A stretch of 64,000 bases of DNA from Paraphysomonas bandaiensis (taxonomy: Eukaryota; Chrysophyceae), in contig CBFFRP010000363.1 in assembly GCA_965644295.1 (NCBI GenBank), forward strand, positions 248,001 to 312,000. The letters run 5' to 3'. Shown one piece after another: positions 34,795 to 46,020 of this stretch (within the stretch, counting starts at the first letter, position 1; every line of letters begins with the position of its first letter). Under the pieces are notes generated by a model. It worked only from the letters and a program-made list of their open reading frames with translations, searched no databases and was not told the origin of the DNA. A program made the translations under genes and the position numbers.

Positions 34795-36500
34795 TGTGTA
34801 AATCGCGTATAGATAGGTCGTTGTGTGCTCTATACATTCTCCATTCCTGTTGTGTCGTGCTATTTCTATGTGATATAATATATAATGTATAATAAGATGG
34901 ATGTGCTGTCCGGATTTAAAAGTATATGTTCATACCAATTTTAAATATACTTATTTCCATGAATGTCCTTATTACAAAGGTATATTGAAAGTCTTATTAT
35001 TAGCAAGAGGCGTTAAAAAAACCTGCACCGACTTAGTAGCTAGATGAATACTAGACAAACTAGTTAGACCTCTACCTGTAATTAATCAGTACACACTTTT
35101 TTTATCCTACTATTTAGCGCTACGGAAGCTGCTTGTGCGTCGCCGCAAGCACCAAGGTGCAACCACTTCCGCTCTGAGTTCTTAAGGTGAACATCCCGGA
35201 TGCTTGACTTCAGCAGGCAGCCCAATACCCTTGTTACCCTTCAGGTGGGTCCTGTCCCGGATGCCCTTGAGGTGGGCCCATTCCCGATGCCTGTTTATTC
35301 GTCAAGGCCGAAAGACGTCTACACAAGTGACACTTATTGGTGTCCCTTGTACCACACAAGCATTCAGCTATGAGTGGACAGAAAAATATCTGCTGACTAT
35401 GTTTGCGGCTCACGTTACTTTCCCAGAGAGCAGAGAGAATCTCTCCCGTACTTATCCCCCAGAACACCACGAAAAGGTGCGAATCCGACTTTGTTGAGGG
35501 TATTACAAAGGTAATACTTTAATATACTGCAATTCTATACTGCTAGACTTTGATACAAATTGAATGATATAGTAAGTAATTACTAATTCTACTAAACACT
35601 GTAACTTGATTTAGCAGTGTTGTGTCTTGGTTAAATTACTAAGTTCTTTCGTCCCTAGTATTCTAATGATGTTAATAACTAACCAGTAACTGATAATAGT
35701 TAACTACAGATCGTTGGCATCCAGAAGAGATGTCCGCTCAGAGAGAAGGCGTCTTGATAAAGCTACAATTGTTGTAGCTACACGTTTAGTAACAACCTTG
35801 AACAAGAGACTCTTCACAATTACTTGCGATAAATACTCTCGATATTTGATACCTCAGCGGGAGTATGGCTTGACTCTCGTTGTCTAGTAAAGTCTAGTCA
35901 CCATTGCGCCCCGTCATTACCATACACTCATAGACTGCATTGTGTCAAGTGAGTCGAATATATATGCTATTGAACGCCTCAGTGATCTAGATGCACTACT
36001 CAAATCGCGCTGCTCATACACACCTCCGCCGCTCATATTTGGATATTCTCTGAGTCCTTCATGCTATGATCTCATGTGATCATGTAGCCACACAGCACCA
36101 CTGCTGCCCCTACATGCCCACAACAACAGGTCAGGAGAGGTCGCACCAATCAGCTCACTACAATGGTGTCGCGATGAATAATGTCCAATCATTTCAGAAT
36201 AATTTGTGAGAAAGCTACCAGCAGTTGGATTATATTCCAGAAATTTCGGACAGATGAAAACTGAAATCTACTGTTTTTTTCTATTTGATAAGTAAAAAAA
36301 TGGCAGTATTGAGTTATAATTGTAAGAATATGTGTACACTGAGAAACACTCCATACATATGTGTGTATGTATCTGCATGTAGAGCAGAACACTGAAGCGG
36401 ATCACATACATGAGCAACTATCCAGCCATATCTAACACCAGCAGAACAAGACCCACTAAGCACACCGCACGACAGTCACCTGCTAATCACAGCACTACAT
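34795..36500. other. Intergenic region with retroposon copy R5
   Basis: The first 170 bp should hold the 3' end of the glycosyltransferase gene. Copy R5 fills 34983-35500. The rest is AT-rich and shows no exon, apart from the unresolved promoter of the next gene near 36480. Confidence 0.5.
34983..35500 (-). mobile_element. Retroposon family copy R5 with 13-bp target-site duplication
   Basis: This 518-bp copy is flanked by perfect TATTACAAAGGTA at 34970-34982 and 35501-35513. On the minus strand it begins CCCTCAACAAAGTCGGATTC and ends AACGCCTCTTGCTAATAATA. It carries the core GCAAGCACCAAGGTGC near 35144 and about two copies of a 27-30 bp unit built on CCCGGATGCCCTTGAGGTGGG. A small minus-strand frame (35470-35234) ending PPEG may be the remains of a coding end. 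This is the best-defined copy of the family. Confidence 0.8.
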
Positions 36501-38916
36501 ATGCCCAGTGTATCAGTATGTATCATCTGTCTGTTGTTCCTCTCATCAGCCTGTAGTGCCCCCCCTACACACACAGACACTCACCGTATACAGCATGTGG
36601 TTGTTCTCATGGAAGAGAATCGTCCTTTTGATCACATGTTCGGTTGGTCAGGATCTCTTCTTAACGTGAATGGATTAACAGGCGATGAGTTCAATTATGT
36701 GGATCCCTCTGACCACACCAGTGAGAAGATATACGTGGACGACAAGGCTGTTCATCTCAATCCATGTGATCCGAGCCATGGAACAGATGACACCACATAT
36801 AAGATATTCAGTGGGAAAGGGGAAAATTCTGAAGCTAATAATGGGGGTTTTGTGGCCTTTGAGTACAAGAAGCATGGGTCCAGTACTAATTACTGTGATG
36901 TTATGAGAGGGTTCACACCTGAAAATGTTCCTGTTATAACTTCATTGGCCAAGGAATTTGCCATTATGGATCGCTTCTTCGCCTCCGTTCCCGGACCAAC
37001 GGTACGGCTAATGTGTCTATTTGAGTTCAGGGTAACGTTTTTATGAAGTGGCCGAATAGAATGTTTGCTCTATCGGGAACTTCACTTGGAAGCACCGACA
37101 CAAGCGTTTGGTATCGTGATGAGGTACAGTACTTCTTCCCTTGAATGTAGGCACCGTAGTATTCCTCGTGAGAAAAAAATTATGTGTATCTTTGTCATAT
37201 ATATTTGTGTATATGTAAAATACGTTTTGCAGGACGGGAAGCTGTTTCCCCAGCTTACTTTCTTTGATCAATTAGAACAGTCCGGTCACACTTGGCGAAA
37301 CTATTACAATGATACACCCTGGGAATTATTTATGGAGAAATTGGCTCACAGTCCACATAACTTGCAGCCCATGGATGCTTTCTTCGCAGATGCAGCCAAA
37401 GGAGACCTTCCGTCATTTTCTTGGATCAATCCGCGATCTGGCATAAATATCACCACAGGTTATATGTGATTGCACAAATATATGCTAGCTGAACGTCTCA
37501 CTTATTTTCAGGAGTTGGGTCTAACGACCAGCATCCTGATCATGATGTACGTGCTGGAGAGCAGTTTTATAAGGACATATATGAGGCCCTGCGCTCGTCG
37601 CCTGCATGGAATAAAACTTTGTTCGTAATCACATATGACGAACATGGAGGATTTTACGACCACGTAATACCGCCCATGGATAACATTCCGCCTCCAGGTG
37701 CGTCTCATCTCATGTATATGATTCCCACTGTTCATCCACAGTGTACTTCTATAATTTGAAGGAAAGCCTTGTATTCTGATATATTTTTACACCACTCATT
37801 GTATACCCAGGGGACAATACACCGTCCTACCCTGAGGATTTCGGATTTGATCGGCTGGGCATACGTATACCAACGTTATTGATATCGCCATGGATTAAAA
37901 GAGGAACTGTTATATCAGCTCCCACAGATGCTCAAAAGCCTTTTGATAATTCTGAATTTGAGTTGACTTCTATCATGTCCAGTGCCCGTAAGTTACTTGG
38001 AATGGATCCCACCCCTCTAACTGAGCGTGACAAGTGGGCGGCTACTTTTGATAACGTTCTTATGGAATTAGATAAGCCACGCGATGATTGTCCAATACAC
38101 TTACCAGATGCCTTACCCCCTGATACTTCACACAATTCCCTGTCAGCTGGAGAGCATTTGCTCCCTGTAAATGATCTGCAGAAAGACATCGCCCGTGTTC
38201 ACTCGTATCTCTCCAATGAAAGAACGAACTATAAGACCCAAGGAGAGCATTCTTTATGGGTTCAAGCACAGTATTCGAAACACGCAAAATTGACTAAGCG
38301 ATGGATAGATTCCAAATCGAGTTTGGTCGATACTTATACCGTGGTAACAATGCCAATCGAGCTGTACACAGTCCATGATGACAACGGTTGGTATTTGAAT
38401 GGCTTAAAGCACGGTGATGATGGGAATTACACGAATTCAACTGCTCCGTATATCACTCTCTCCAGCCGAGACTTAGTTGCGACTTATTCTGGAAGTGATG
38501 GAACAGAGGTTACTCACCCCATATGCTTAGATGCTGGTGAAGGAATGGCGGGAAGCTATTTAAAAGTATCTATATGTTATCCAAGCCCCAATCCAGATAT
38601 TAACAGAGATGCGAAACAACATTTTACGTTTCACGCGGACGGAACACTGAGGTACTATAACGCTGACATGATGGCGCCTCCGCTGTGTGTCACGAACGCT
38701 AACCCAGAGCTCGATAAGCCGAAATCTTTTAGAGCTTATCTGGAGGTAGAAATTGATCGATTTGTAAATAAAATTTGTAAATATATTGGTCAGGTATGTG
38801 ACGGGAGGGTTGAGCAGTCATGGGCATATCATGGGGTCGCACCTGGTGACAGTGGAGGAGGCACGCTGCAGTATGGTGATGTTGCCAATACTCTTGGTAT
38901 CGTTTCTTCTTTGTAA
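36501..38916 (+). CDS. Secreted phosphoesterase-family phospholipase C with ricin-like C-terminal region
   Basis: Exons 36501-37001, 37049-37123, 37233-37458, 37512-37697 and 37811-38916 join in phase to 697 aa. A signal peptide (CIICLLFLSSACSA) starts the protein. The catalytic part has the motifs of the phosphatidylcholine-specific/non-specific phospholipase C family: ENRPFDHMFG, VPGPTWPNR, SNDQHPDHDV and TYDEHGGFYDHV, which supply metal and active-site residues. RIPTLLISPWIKRGTV closes the domain. Bacterial and plant relatives cleave the phosphodiester of membrane phospholipids; some family members are acid phosphatases. After residue 500 lies a beta-rich region with CLDAG, LKVSICYPSP and FHADGTLRYYNADMM, similar to a ricin-type trefoil. 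That second call is tentative. Confidence 0.85.
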
Positions 38917-39415
38917 GGAACCCACTGAAGTCACATAAAACTGACCTTGAAGTCGTGGTATATTTGTAACTGTATTTAAAGGTTTTGTGGTTACGATTGA
39001 AAAGCAGAAAGCTTTAAGCTTTCGGGTTTCGCTCTCACATGCAGGAATAGACATTGCTTGAAAGGGAGCAGTTATTACGTTATTATCCTTCTGGTATTGA
39101 TATGATGATTATGCTGTTTTGTTTGTCGTATATATAATGGAATGTATCTAAAATTTAATTCCAATGTCAATCAAGTGAGGTATGTGCGTTTTGCATGAAA
39201 TGGTTTAATTGTTTAAAGGCATGTTGCTCTATAACGGTAATTGCAAACTCTAAAGAATACAAGTAAGCTTCGAAAGAAAGATCACTTTTGCACAGTAGTC
39301 AAACAAGATACCAGCAGGTGGAAATCCACATTTCTAATGATTGGCCCCTTGCTATCATGTGGGTTTGATTCTGTCGTAATAAGTCTAATTCCAAGTTAAA
39401 TGAAGCATGTCAAGC
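38917..39415. other. AT-rich intergenic region, nothing recognised
   Basis: This is 3' flanking DNA of the phospholipase gene. No ORF with family features, RNA gene or repeat was noticed. Confidence 0.5.
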
Positions 39416-39431
39416 TGTGCAACTATGGGAT

Positions 39432-40267
39432 AGGAAAGTCTGATTATTACATGAGAACGGTTGTGTACAGAAACTAGTTATATATCTATAGACTAACTAA
39501 TAACTGGACTTGCTATATACTACTAGTGGCGGGCAACCGTCTCGGGACTGCTTGTGCATCGCTGCGAGCACCATGGTGCAACCGTCCCTTGTAGTAAGGT
39601 TAGTCGGGGGGTCTACGTTTGGGCGGGCCTGTGCCATGGATTATGTGAGGGGTGAATGGGGCGAGATGTATATGAGAGTGTAAGTCGGTGGTGGAGATGG
39701 TGCTGGTTGTCGAGGTGGGGTTTCGGCCACAAGTAAGGAGGAGTTCTTTCCGGAGTGGTTGCGCTTGCCTCTGTCGGGTTTGGACTCTTGCAGAGGGTAT
39801 AATTCTTGGGGTGGATGTCGGGTGAGTATCCGGGACACCGGCGTTGCTGTGAGTGTGTCGTGACCGGTGTTGCCAGTGCCGTGTCTGCGTTGTGGTGTCT
39901 GAGTCCCCTATTTCGAAGCATGCGGAGCCCTCCATCATATAGGGGGAGCAGGATAGAGGTGATGGAGTTTTTGAGGGCGTGGAACTGATGTTCGAGAAGT
40001 GAGCTGGATATGTGGCGTTCGAATGCGTCGGCCAATTGTGTGGCAGTAATGTGGCCGGTTCAGTAGCGCTCAACCTGGGGGGTGTTTGAGTTCCATGCGA
40101 CTTATTTGGCTAGTTTGATTATGGCGGTGTAAAACCAGGGATGGGGGAGCGTGCGTGTGCGAAGTTTGTCAAGCTTATTGTGGTGTGCTTGGTGGACATC
40201 TTCACGTATGTGAATGATGTCAGGGTGAATGCAGGTGAGAAGTATGTGCGCCATGTTTTCTGTGGGG
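39432..40267 (-). mobile_element. 5'-truncated LINE copy R6 with 16-bp target-site duplication
   Basis: An 836-bp element is flanked by perfect TGTGCAACTATGGGAT at 39416-39431 and 40268-40283. Coding strand is minus. The upstream part reads PTENMAHILLTC, which resembles the His/Cys region after the reverse transcriptase in non-LTR retrotransposon polyproteins. The frame breaks near 40102 and goes on to about 39600, ending in PPKRRPPD and a stop. The conserved hairpin core and tail follow, ending GTAATAATCAGACTTTCC on the minus strand. Its GC content is clearly higher than the surroundings. Broken frames show it is dead. Confidence 0.75.
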
Positions 40268-40549
40268 TGTGCAACTATGGGATGACTTGAATTTCTTTCA
40301 ACGTGTGTAAATAGAATTACAGGAGGAAAATGAACACCTACTCGACCTCCACGACGCTGGTGCATTGTGAACTCAAGCTAGTACATTGTCTAGCGTCATC
40401 TGGGCAATAGTGCTGCTTCGAAAGGTAGTCGTGAAGATTCAAGGTGGCAACAAAGCCTCACTTACCCGGGTGGAAAAGGGTCGAATTAGTTATCGTCGCC
40501 TCGGGGATGAAATAACAGTTGAGTAAGCTTTGTTGGCAGCTGATGTATA

Positions 40550-41230
40550 TATATTAAACGTCTTTTTATTTAGCAGTAGGCGTTAGAAACCTGTACCAAT
40601 ATAGTGGTTAGTTGAATGCTAGTCATCATGCTAGTTAGACCTCTACCCATAACTAATCCGTACAAATTCCATTATCCTACTATTTAACGCTACAGTAGCT
40701 GCTTGTGCGTCGCCGCAAGCACCAAGGTGCAACCACTTCCGTTCTAAATTTTGTTTGAGAGTTTCGCCCTGCTTGTGCGTCTTTGACTCACTGGCGCGTG
40801 ATGTCTGGGGGTCTTCCCTTAGGATACGGCTCTACCAGGCTCTGTGGTACAGGGTTTTGCATTAATGTCCGAAGTGTACCAAGTACTAGATGGGTGTTCT
40901 GTGAGGGGATTGGAGTGGTGGAGGGTGTCGTTGTTTCCTTGCATCGCTTGGGCATCAGGCATAGGTGTAGTTGCCGGAGACGGCGTCTTTGTCGAGGACC
41001 AGATGTTTTCAAGCAGTCCGGTGCTTTATTCCTGCGTGCATGAGAGGTGGTGCATGTGGTTGCATGTGGTTCAAAATGTTGCCCTGCTTGGAGAGAAGGG
41101 AACAGTCTGAGCCCGGACCCGCTGATGGGACACAACCACGGTCTCAATAAAGACATTGAGCTTGGAGCGAGCTAAAAAGGTATAACTTTTTGTTGAACTG
41201 TGTTTTTACCAGAAGAGGAAGAGTTTAGTT
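40550..41230 (-). mobile_element. 5'-truncated LINE copy R7 with 13-bp target-site duplication
   Basis: A 681-bp copy flanked by perfect CAGCTGATGTATA at 40537-40549 and 41231-41243. On the minus strand a 122-aa frame (41156-40788) ends in VEPYPKGRPPD plus a few residues, matching the end coded by R1. The family core GCAAGCACCAAGGTGC lies near 40718 and the tail (complement of TTTAGCAGTAGGCGTT) near 40571. It lies only 250 bp from R6 but has its own duplication, so the two inserted separately. Confidence 0.75.
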
Positions 41231-41243
41231 CAGCTGATGTATA

Positions 41244-41867
41244 ACTACTTGAGTACGTAGTTTAGTATCAATTAAATTCAATTAATTGGGACAGCAAGTA
41301 ATAATTAAAATTATAAATGACTGTAACCTGTGTCAATGAAGTGTTACTCATCCCTGATCAGAAATCTAAACTCAACATAATGACGTTTGTGATACAGATA
41401 TGCATGAAATGAGAAACGGCACTGATGTGTTGATTTATTGCTAAAGAAGATTTAGAATAGTTAGGAGGAGTTTTAAACTTGTCAACTATAGAGGTAGTTA
41501 TTGGATAGCTGCAATCAACAAAGGCTGGCCGTATAAAACTCACGGTACAGAAAATTACGTATAAACTAGCTAATGGAACAACAATTACTACGTGGTAAGC
41601 AACAAGAATGCGCAGGTGGTGTGTCCTACAGAACTTAGAAAAAATGGTAAAACTCGTACAATCATAATTCTTTATCTGAATATCTTGTAAACACTTTAAG
41701 TTTCCCATGATTTATAATACTACGATTGCTATCATAAAACATCACGCAAATTTCCTGCTATGTATACAAAATCCATAATCACGTTTACTCTGTAAACCTA
41801 GTGTATGCAATGTCAGTTAAAAATATTTATCAGTGTATAGCAGTGGGAAGTTTCGCAATGCACTGCA
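41244..41867. other. AT-rich region downstream of the type II membrane protein
   Basis: Only short frames are present, such as 41708-41358 on the minus strand, without family features. It likely contains the 3' untranslated region of the next gene. Confidence 0.45.
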
Positions 41868-43547
41868 CTACACACAAAGGCCGTCTACGATACTATCAAA
41901 TAAACCATCGATGTCAACAGACTCCGCGAAATGCTGAAGCCCTTGAGCTGTGAGCACGGTATACTCCTCAAAGTTTTCGTTGGCTACTGACGATTTCTGT
42001 TCAATACGTACTAAGAGGTCATGGACATTGCCGAAATAGTCGTCTAAATTGCACACAGTACCATTGATGATGTCGGGAGAGTAGAACTTTGGTTGAGTCC
42101 ATCCATCATTTACCGTATCAAATGGGTTAGTAGTACTCCCTTTCATAACAACCTTGAAGCTGCGATGTCGGGAAGGGCAGGCGCGAGTATTCGGGAAAAT
42201 GACACGATGCCCTAGGGAGGTTCCTTTCGCTAGAAGTATGGCTCGTAACATATTAAAGTTTGCTTTGGATAATCCGAAAAAATTGGGGGTGAATCGGCGA
42301 TCCGCTGTGAACAAAAGAGTTGCAAGAGACGGAATAGGGCCTGAACAATATTGCGCCTCTTTCGATGCAGTGAACGCATATTCTCCATGAAAACAGAACA
42401 TATCACCATAAGACATCGCCATCGAAGTGTCTATACCAGCACTCAAGTTCTGATTTAGAAACGAGACCACTCTATCGGGAATCGGTTCATAAAACGCAGA
42501 AACTACTTCTGGATAAGTTTCAATTGTTGTCCCTACAGTACGTACAATCTTTCTAAATTTATGAAATGTATCGATGCCTTCAGATTGCGTCAACAATTTC
42601 CGTTGAGCCCAATCACGATGCCCTGACGAGTCGAGAGCTAAGATATTTTTATATCGTTTTTTTGATTCTGCAGCTTGATATTTAATCAAGCGAGAGAAAG
42701 CTTCCATTGTTGTGTCTCCGCTCCTTGGATGAGTCTTCTTCCCCCAAAGCTGGTTGTCGATGTGTCTATTGCTAGTGGATGTGTACAGGGCATTCGCGAG
42801 ATCCTTGTATCGTGACGGGACTGCCCAGTCCACAAGAGTTCCGTCATCCCACTTCCTGCCCCTGGGACCAGGATATGTAAAGTACTCCTCCCACGACAAA
42901 CCAGAAGTTATGCCTCCTTCTAACACATTTAATGTTGCAGTTTGCAGGTTTGTCGCAAGAGCTCGAAGGTTTGAAATCTTTGCTGAGTTGCCTCCTGTTT
43001 CAGCATCTGTCAAATCACCAATGACTATATGCAAACTCGAAGTGTAATATAGCATAACTTCAACAGGATCTGTGGTTGATGCCCATACTGTTTCATATGG
43101 GGGTTGGGCGCCCGGTTTTTTCTTGTCAAATGGCCAGGTGGCGTACTTCATTTCAATTCCAGACAATGGGAAATAAGCAAAGGCGTACATACCCAAAGTA
43201 GTGTACAATAACTCAGCCGATTGCCGATCCTCCACACTAAACTTTGAAAACGCCACAGGAATTGTCTTTTGAGCACTTGATTGGAACGATTCGCGCACTG
43301 GACATGCAGACCTTCCAGCCAATCTCTGCACAGGAGGCTGCACGGAATACCACAATCCCAGCAGCCCTATCAGCAGTCCGCTCACCACAAAACACCACTT
43401 CAACGCCTCCACATAACTATTTCCAGCAGACACTGCATGTGGCTTCACTGTCGATGTCTCTGAGTCACTCTGAGTGTGCAGAGCAGAAGAGGACACAGGC
43501 AACAGAGGACTCTCCTCGTTAGCATACTGTCCTCCACCCAACACCAT
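41868..43547 (-). CDS. Type II single-pass membrane protein of unknown function
   Basis: One frame of 559 aa without introns. The N-terminus is cytoplasmic and Ser-rich; a single membrane anchor follows at about 49-69 (WCFVVSGLLIGLLGLWY). The remaining 490 residues form a lumenal or extracellular domain with Tyr-rich segments (LYTTLGMYAFAYFPLSG, AMSYGDMFCFHGEYAF) and several cysteines. I recognise no family, though the alternation of helices reminds me of secreted DUF-type proteins in protists and bacteria. The start codon is only 150 bp from the second giant (ACAT)n array, which lies upstream. Frame length and composition make it a real gene. Confidence 0.7.
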   Translation of the reverse strand: MVLGGGQYANEESPLLPVSSSALHTQSDSETSTVKPHAVSAGNSYVEALKWCFVVSGLLIGLLGLWYSVQPPVQRLAGRSACPVRESFQSSAQKTIPVAFSKFSVEDRQSAELLYTTLGMYAFAYFPLSGIEMKYATWPFDKKKPGAQPPYETVWASTTDPVEVMLYYTSSLHIVIGDLTDAETGGNSAKISNLRALATNLQTATLNVLEGGITSGLSWEEYFTYPGPRGRKWDDGTLVDWAVPSRYKDLANALYTSTSNRHIDNQLWGKKTHPRSGDTTMEAFSRLIKYQAAESKKRYKNILALDSSGHRDWAQRKLLTQSEGIDTFHKFRKIVRTVGTTIETYPEVVSAFYEPIPDRVVSFLNQNLSAGIDTSMAMSYGDMFCFHGEYAFTASKEAQYCSGPIPSLATLLFTADRRFTPNFFGLSKANFNMLRAILLAKGTSLGHRVIFPNTRACPSRHRSFKVVMKGSTTNPFDTVNDGWTQPKFYSPDIINGTVCNLDDYFGNVHDLLVRIEQKSSVANENFEEYTVLTAQGLQHFAESVDIDGLFDSIVDGLCV

Positions 43548-43663
43548 AACAGCCTATATCAAGAGAGAAATGATAGAAAAGATAGACTTGTTGTCTAGTC
43601 CATTAAATACTATCAGATCCAACATCCCTCTGCCAGAATGCAACATAAACAAAGCACACCCCG

Positions 43664-43706
43664 ATGTCCACAACCACATAACACACTGTACACATACATA
43701 CATATG
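43664..43706. repeat. 43-bp direct repeat, copy 1, bordering the (ACAT)n array
   Basis: The 43 bases starting ATGTCCACAACCACATAACA and ending CATACATACATATG occur again, without mismatch, at 44686-44728. Copy 1 leads straight into the microsatellite. Confidence 0.85.
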
Positions 43707-44056
43707 CATACATACATACATACATACATACATACATACATACATACATACATACATACATACATACATACATACATACATACATACATACATACATACA
43801 TACATACATACATACATACATACATACATACATACATACATACATACATACATACATACATACATACATACATACATACATACATACATACATACATACA
43901 TACATACATGCATACATACATACATACATACATACATACATACATACATACATACATACATACATACATACATACATACATACATACATACATACATACA
44001 TACATACATACATACATACATACATACATACATACATACATACATACATACATACA

Positions 44057-44090
<34 letters not shown>

Positions 44091-44279
44091 CATACATACA
44101 TACATACATACATACATACATACATACATTCATACATACATACATACATACATACATACATACATACATACATACATACATACATACATACATACATACA
44201 TACACATACATACATACATACATACATACATACATACATACATACATACATACATACATACATACATACATACATACAT
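43699..44279. repeat. Second giant (ACAT)n microsatellite array, about 0.58 kb
   Basis: About 145 CATA units with isolated changes at 43909 (G for A), 44087 (TATA), 44129 (TTCA) and an extra CA near 44204. It starts about 150 bp upstream of the start codon of the minus-strand gene at 43547. As at 19090, long frames of HTYI or MYVC repeats are artefacts. Confidence 0.97.
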
Positions 44280-44685
44280 TCTGGATCCATCGCATCTTGC
44301 TGTAATCTGATTCTGTCTGAGGCTGACAAACGGTGCTGCCTTCTGTACAGTGACGATTTCTTGGCATGTAGTCGCCTAACGCGTCATTGCGCTTAATTTA
44401 AACATTTGAAATGCGGAATTCGTAAAAATTACTACTCACTGTGTTCTAAAAGTGTGTATTCGTCACTCTATTCTATCAGGGTTATGGTTAGGGCTAGGGA
44501 AGAAAAGAGAAGTATGTAATATGCACTTACAGAACACTCTACTCCTCTACTTCCACATAAGTATTTGCAACGTGGGCTGTCTCTCACTCTGACAGCACCA
44601 TGTTAACCTAGAAACCTAACTGTAGTATACTAGCATGCTGAATGATGAATTATCCAGTGTACGGGGAGGGGGTAATAGATAGATC

Positions 44686-44728
44686 ATGTCCACAACCACA
44701 TAACACACTGTACACATACATACATATG
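44686..44728. repeat. 43-bp direct repeat, copy 2, without an array
   Basis: An exact second copy of 43664-43706. Here the sequence continues as TGTACAGAGG and no long microsatellite follows. Confidence 0.85.
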
Positions 44729-46020
44729 TGTACAGAGGTTGTGGCAATAGATAGGGAGTGTATCTAGACTAGTGTGTTGAGAACTATATTAATCAATCGT
44801 GGTGTATTTCTCACTGAAGTCAATATTTGGAACTTTCATTTCGTTTATTAGAAATGCTTGTGCGTTACATAAGTGAACACGTCATGTTACAGAATTGTGT
44901 ATATATGTAAAATAGAAAGTTTTTATTTCTTAGTATGTGTTCCTAGTTTTGTCCGAATTATATGCCCTGTGGAATAATATATTTTATTTGTATAAGTATA
45001 AGTTATATATTTATATTCAAGTTTTAACATACTGCGTATTATTATATTGCACAAGCTGCTATTTTCATGTATTGATAGAGCAGGGAGGACTCATACTTAT
45101 GGAGCCCTTCGGATACTATAATATTTAATACACGCACAAATATATATGAATGTACCCTTCCTGTCTTGAATAGCAAAACATATGTGAAATTGTTAGTTCA
45201 CGTAACCGTCAATGTATTATAGTTTTCGCGTTGACTCACCACATACTATCCGTTAATAGTAGAGCACTGAAAATCTACATGAATACGAAGGATGTGTAAC
45301 TCTATAGAATTAAGGTTTTTGCTTTTCGTGGTACGTTCAATTTTCCATGTCCACAATACAGCTTTCATGTCATATATATTACTATTACGTGGTAGGCTTT
45401 AACTTCTTCAACTTGAAACTTCTAGTATATATTTTTTCCAGATATGTGCTCATGAATCTACAGTACACTCGTGTACTACACTGCAACAACAACCATCATT
45501 GAATACACAGTTATAAAATGAATACACCTTACTTCAAACCTATCACAATGATATTTCTAAGCTGTAAACTGTAAACTACTTATTGTTAACATCGTTCGGG
45601 TATCGAATTGATATAAGACAGATAGCCATGGCGGAATACATATGTATATTTCTTCGACAAAAACGAATGAAAATACGCTTCAAGAGATGCAGTGCACAAA
45701 AGCTTACATAAAACTTATTTCTATGGCTATGTTGTTCATTGCAATGATACGACCATGGGAAATAATGGAGCTGACTTTCGTGTTAGAGAATTGACAAGCT
45801 TTAACTTACAGTCGGTTGATGCGACAATTATTCTAAGACTGTTATAAAATTATATACTCCCTGCGAATTCACTGCGAAATGTTCATCTGGAATCAGCGTT
45901 GATTTAATATGGATGTATTATACGAGTTCAACAGCAGTAATACGAGCCTCGTAACGGACCGTATCTTATTCGACATCAAAGAAATATTATTTTTATAAAA
46001 CATCAAAATATAACTGAAAT
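44729..46020. other. AT-rich intergenic region, nothing recognised
   Basis: Very AT-rich DNA with short chance frames (for example 44937-45128). I see no exon chain, RNA gene or known repeat. Confidence 0.5.

Noticed and set aside
39806-39988. Plus-strand frame of 60 aa in GC-rich DNA
   Set aside because: Antisense of LINE coding remains; no independent support.
40102-40365. 87-aa minus-strand frame as an intact gene
   Set aside because: The 16-bp duplication at 40268 shows that the frame crosses the border of a truncated LINE, so it is a chance fusion.
43474-44396. Frames of 190-280 aa with HTYI or MYVC repeats
   Set aside because: Same artefact, from the second array.
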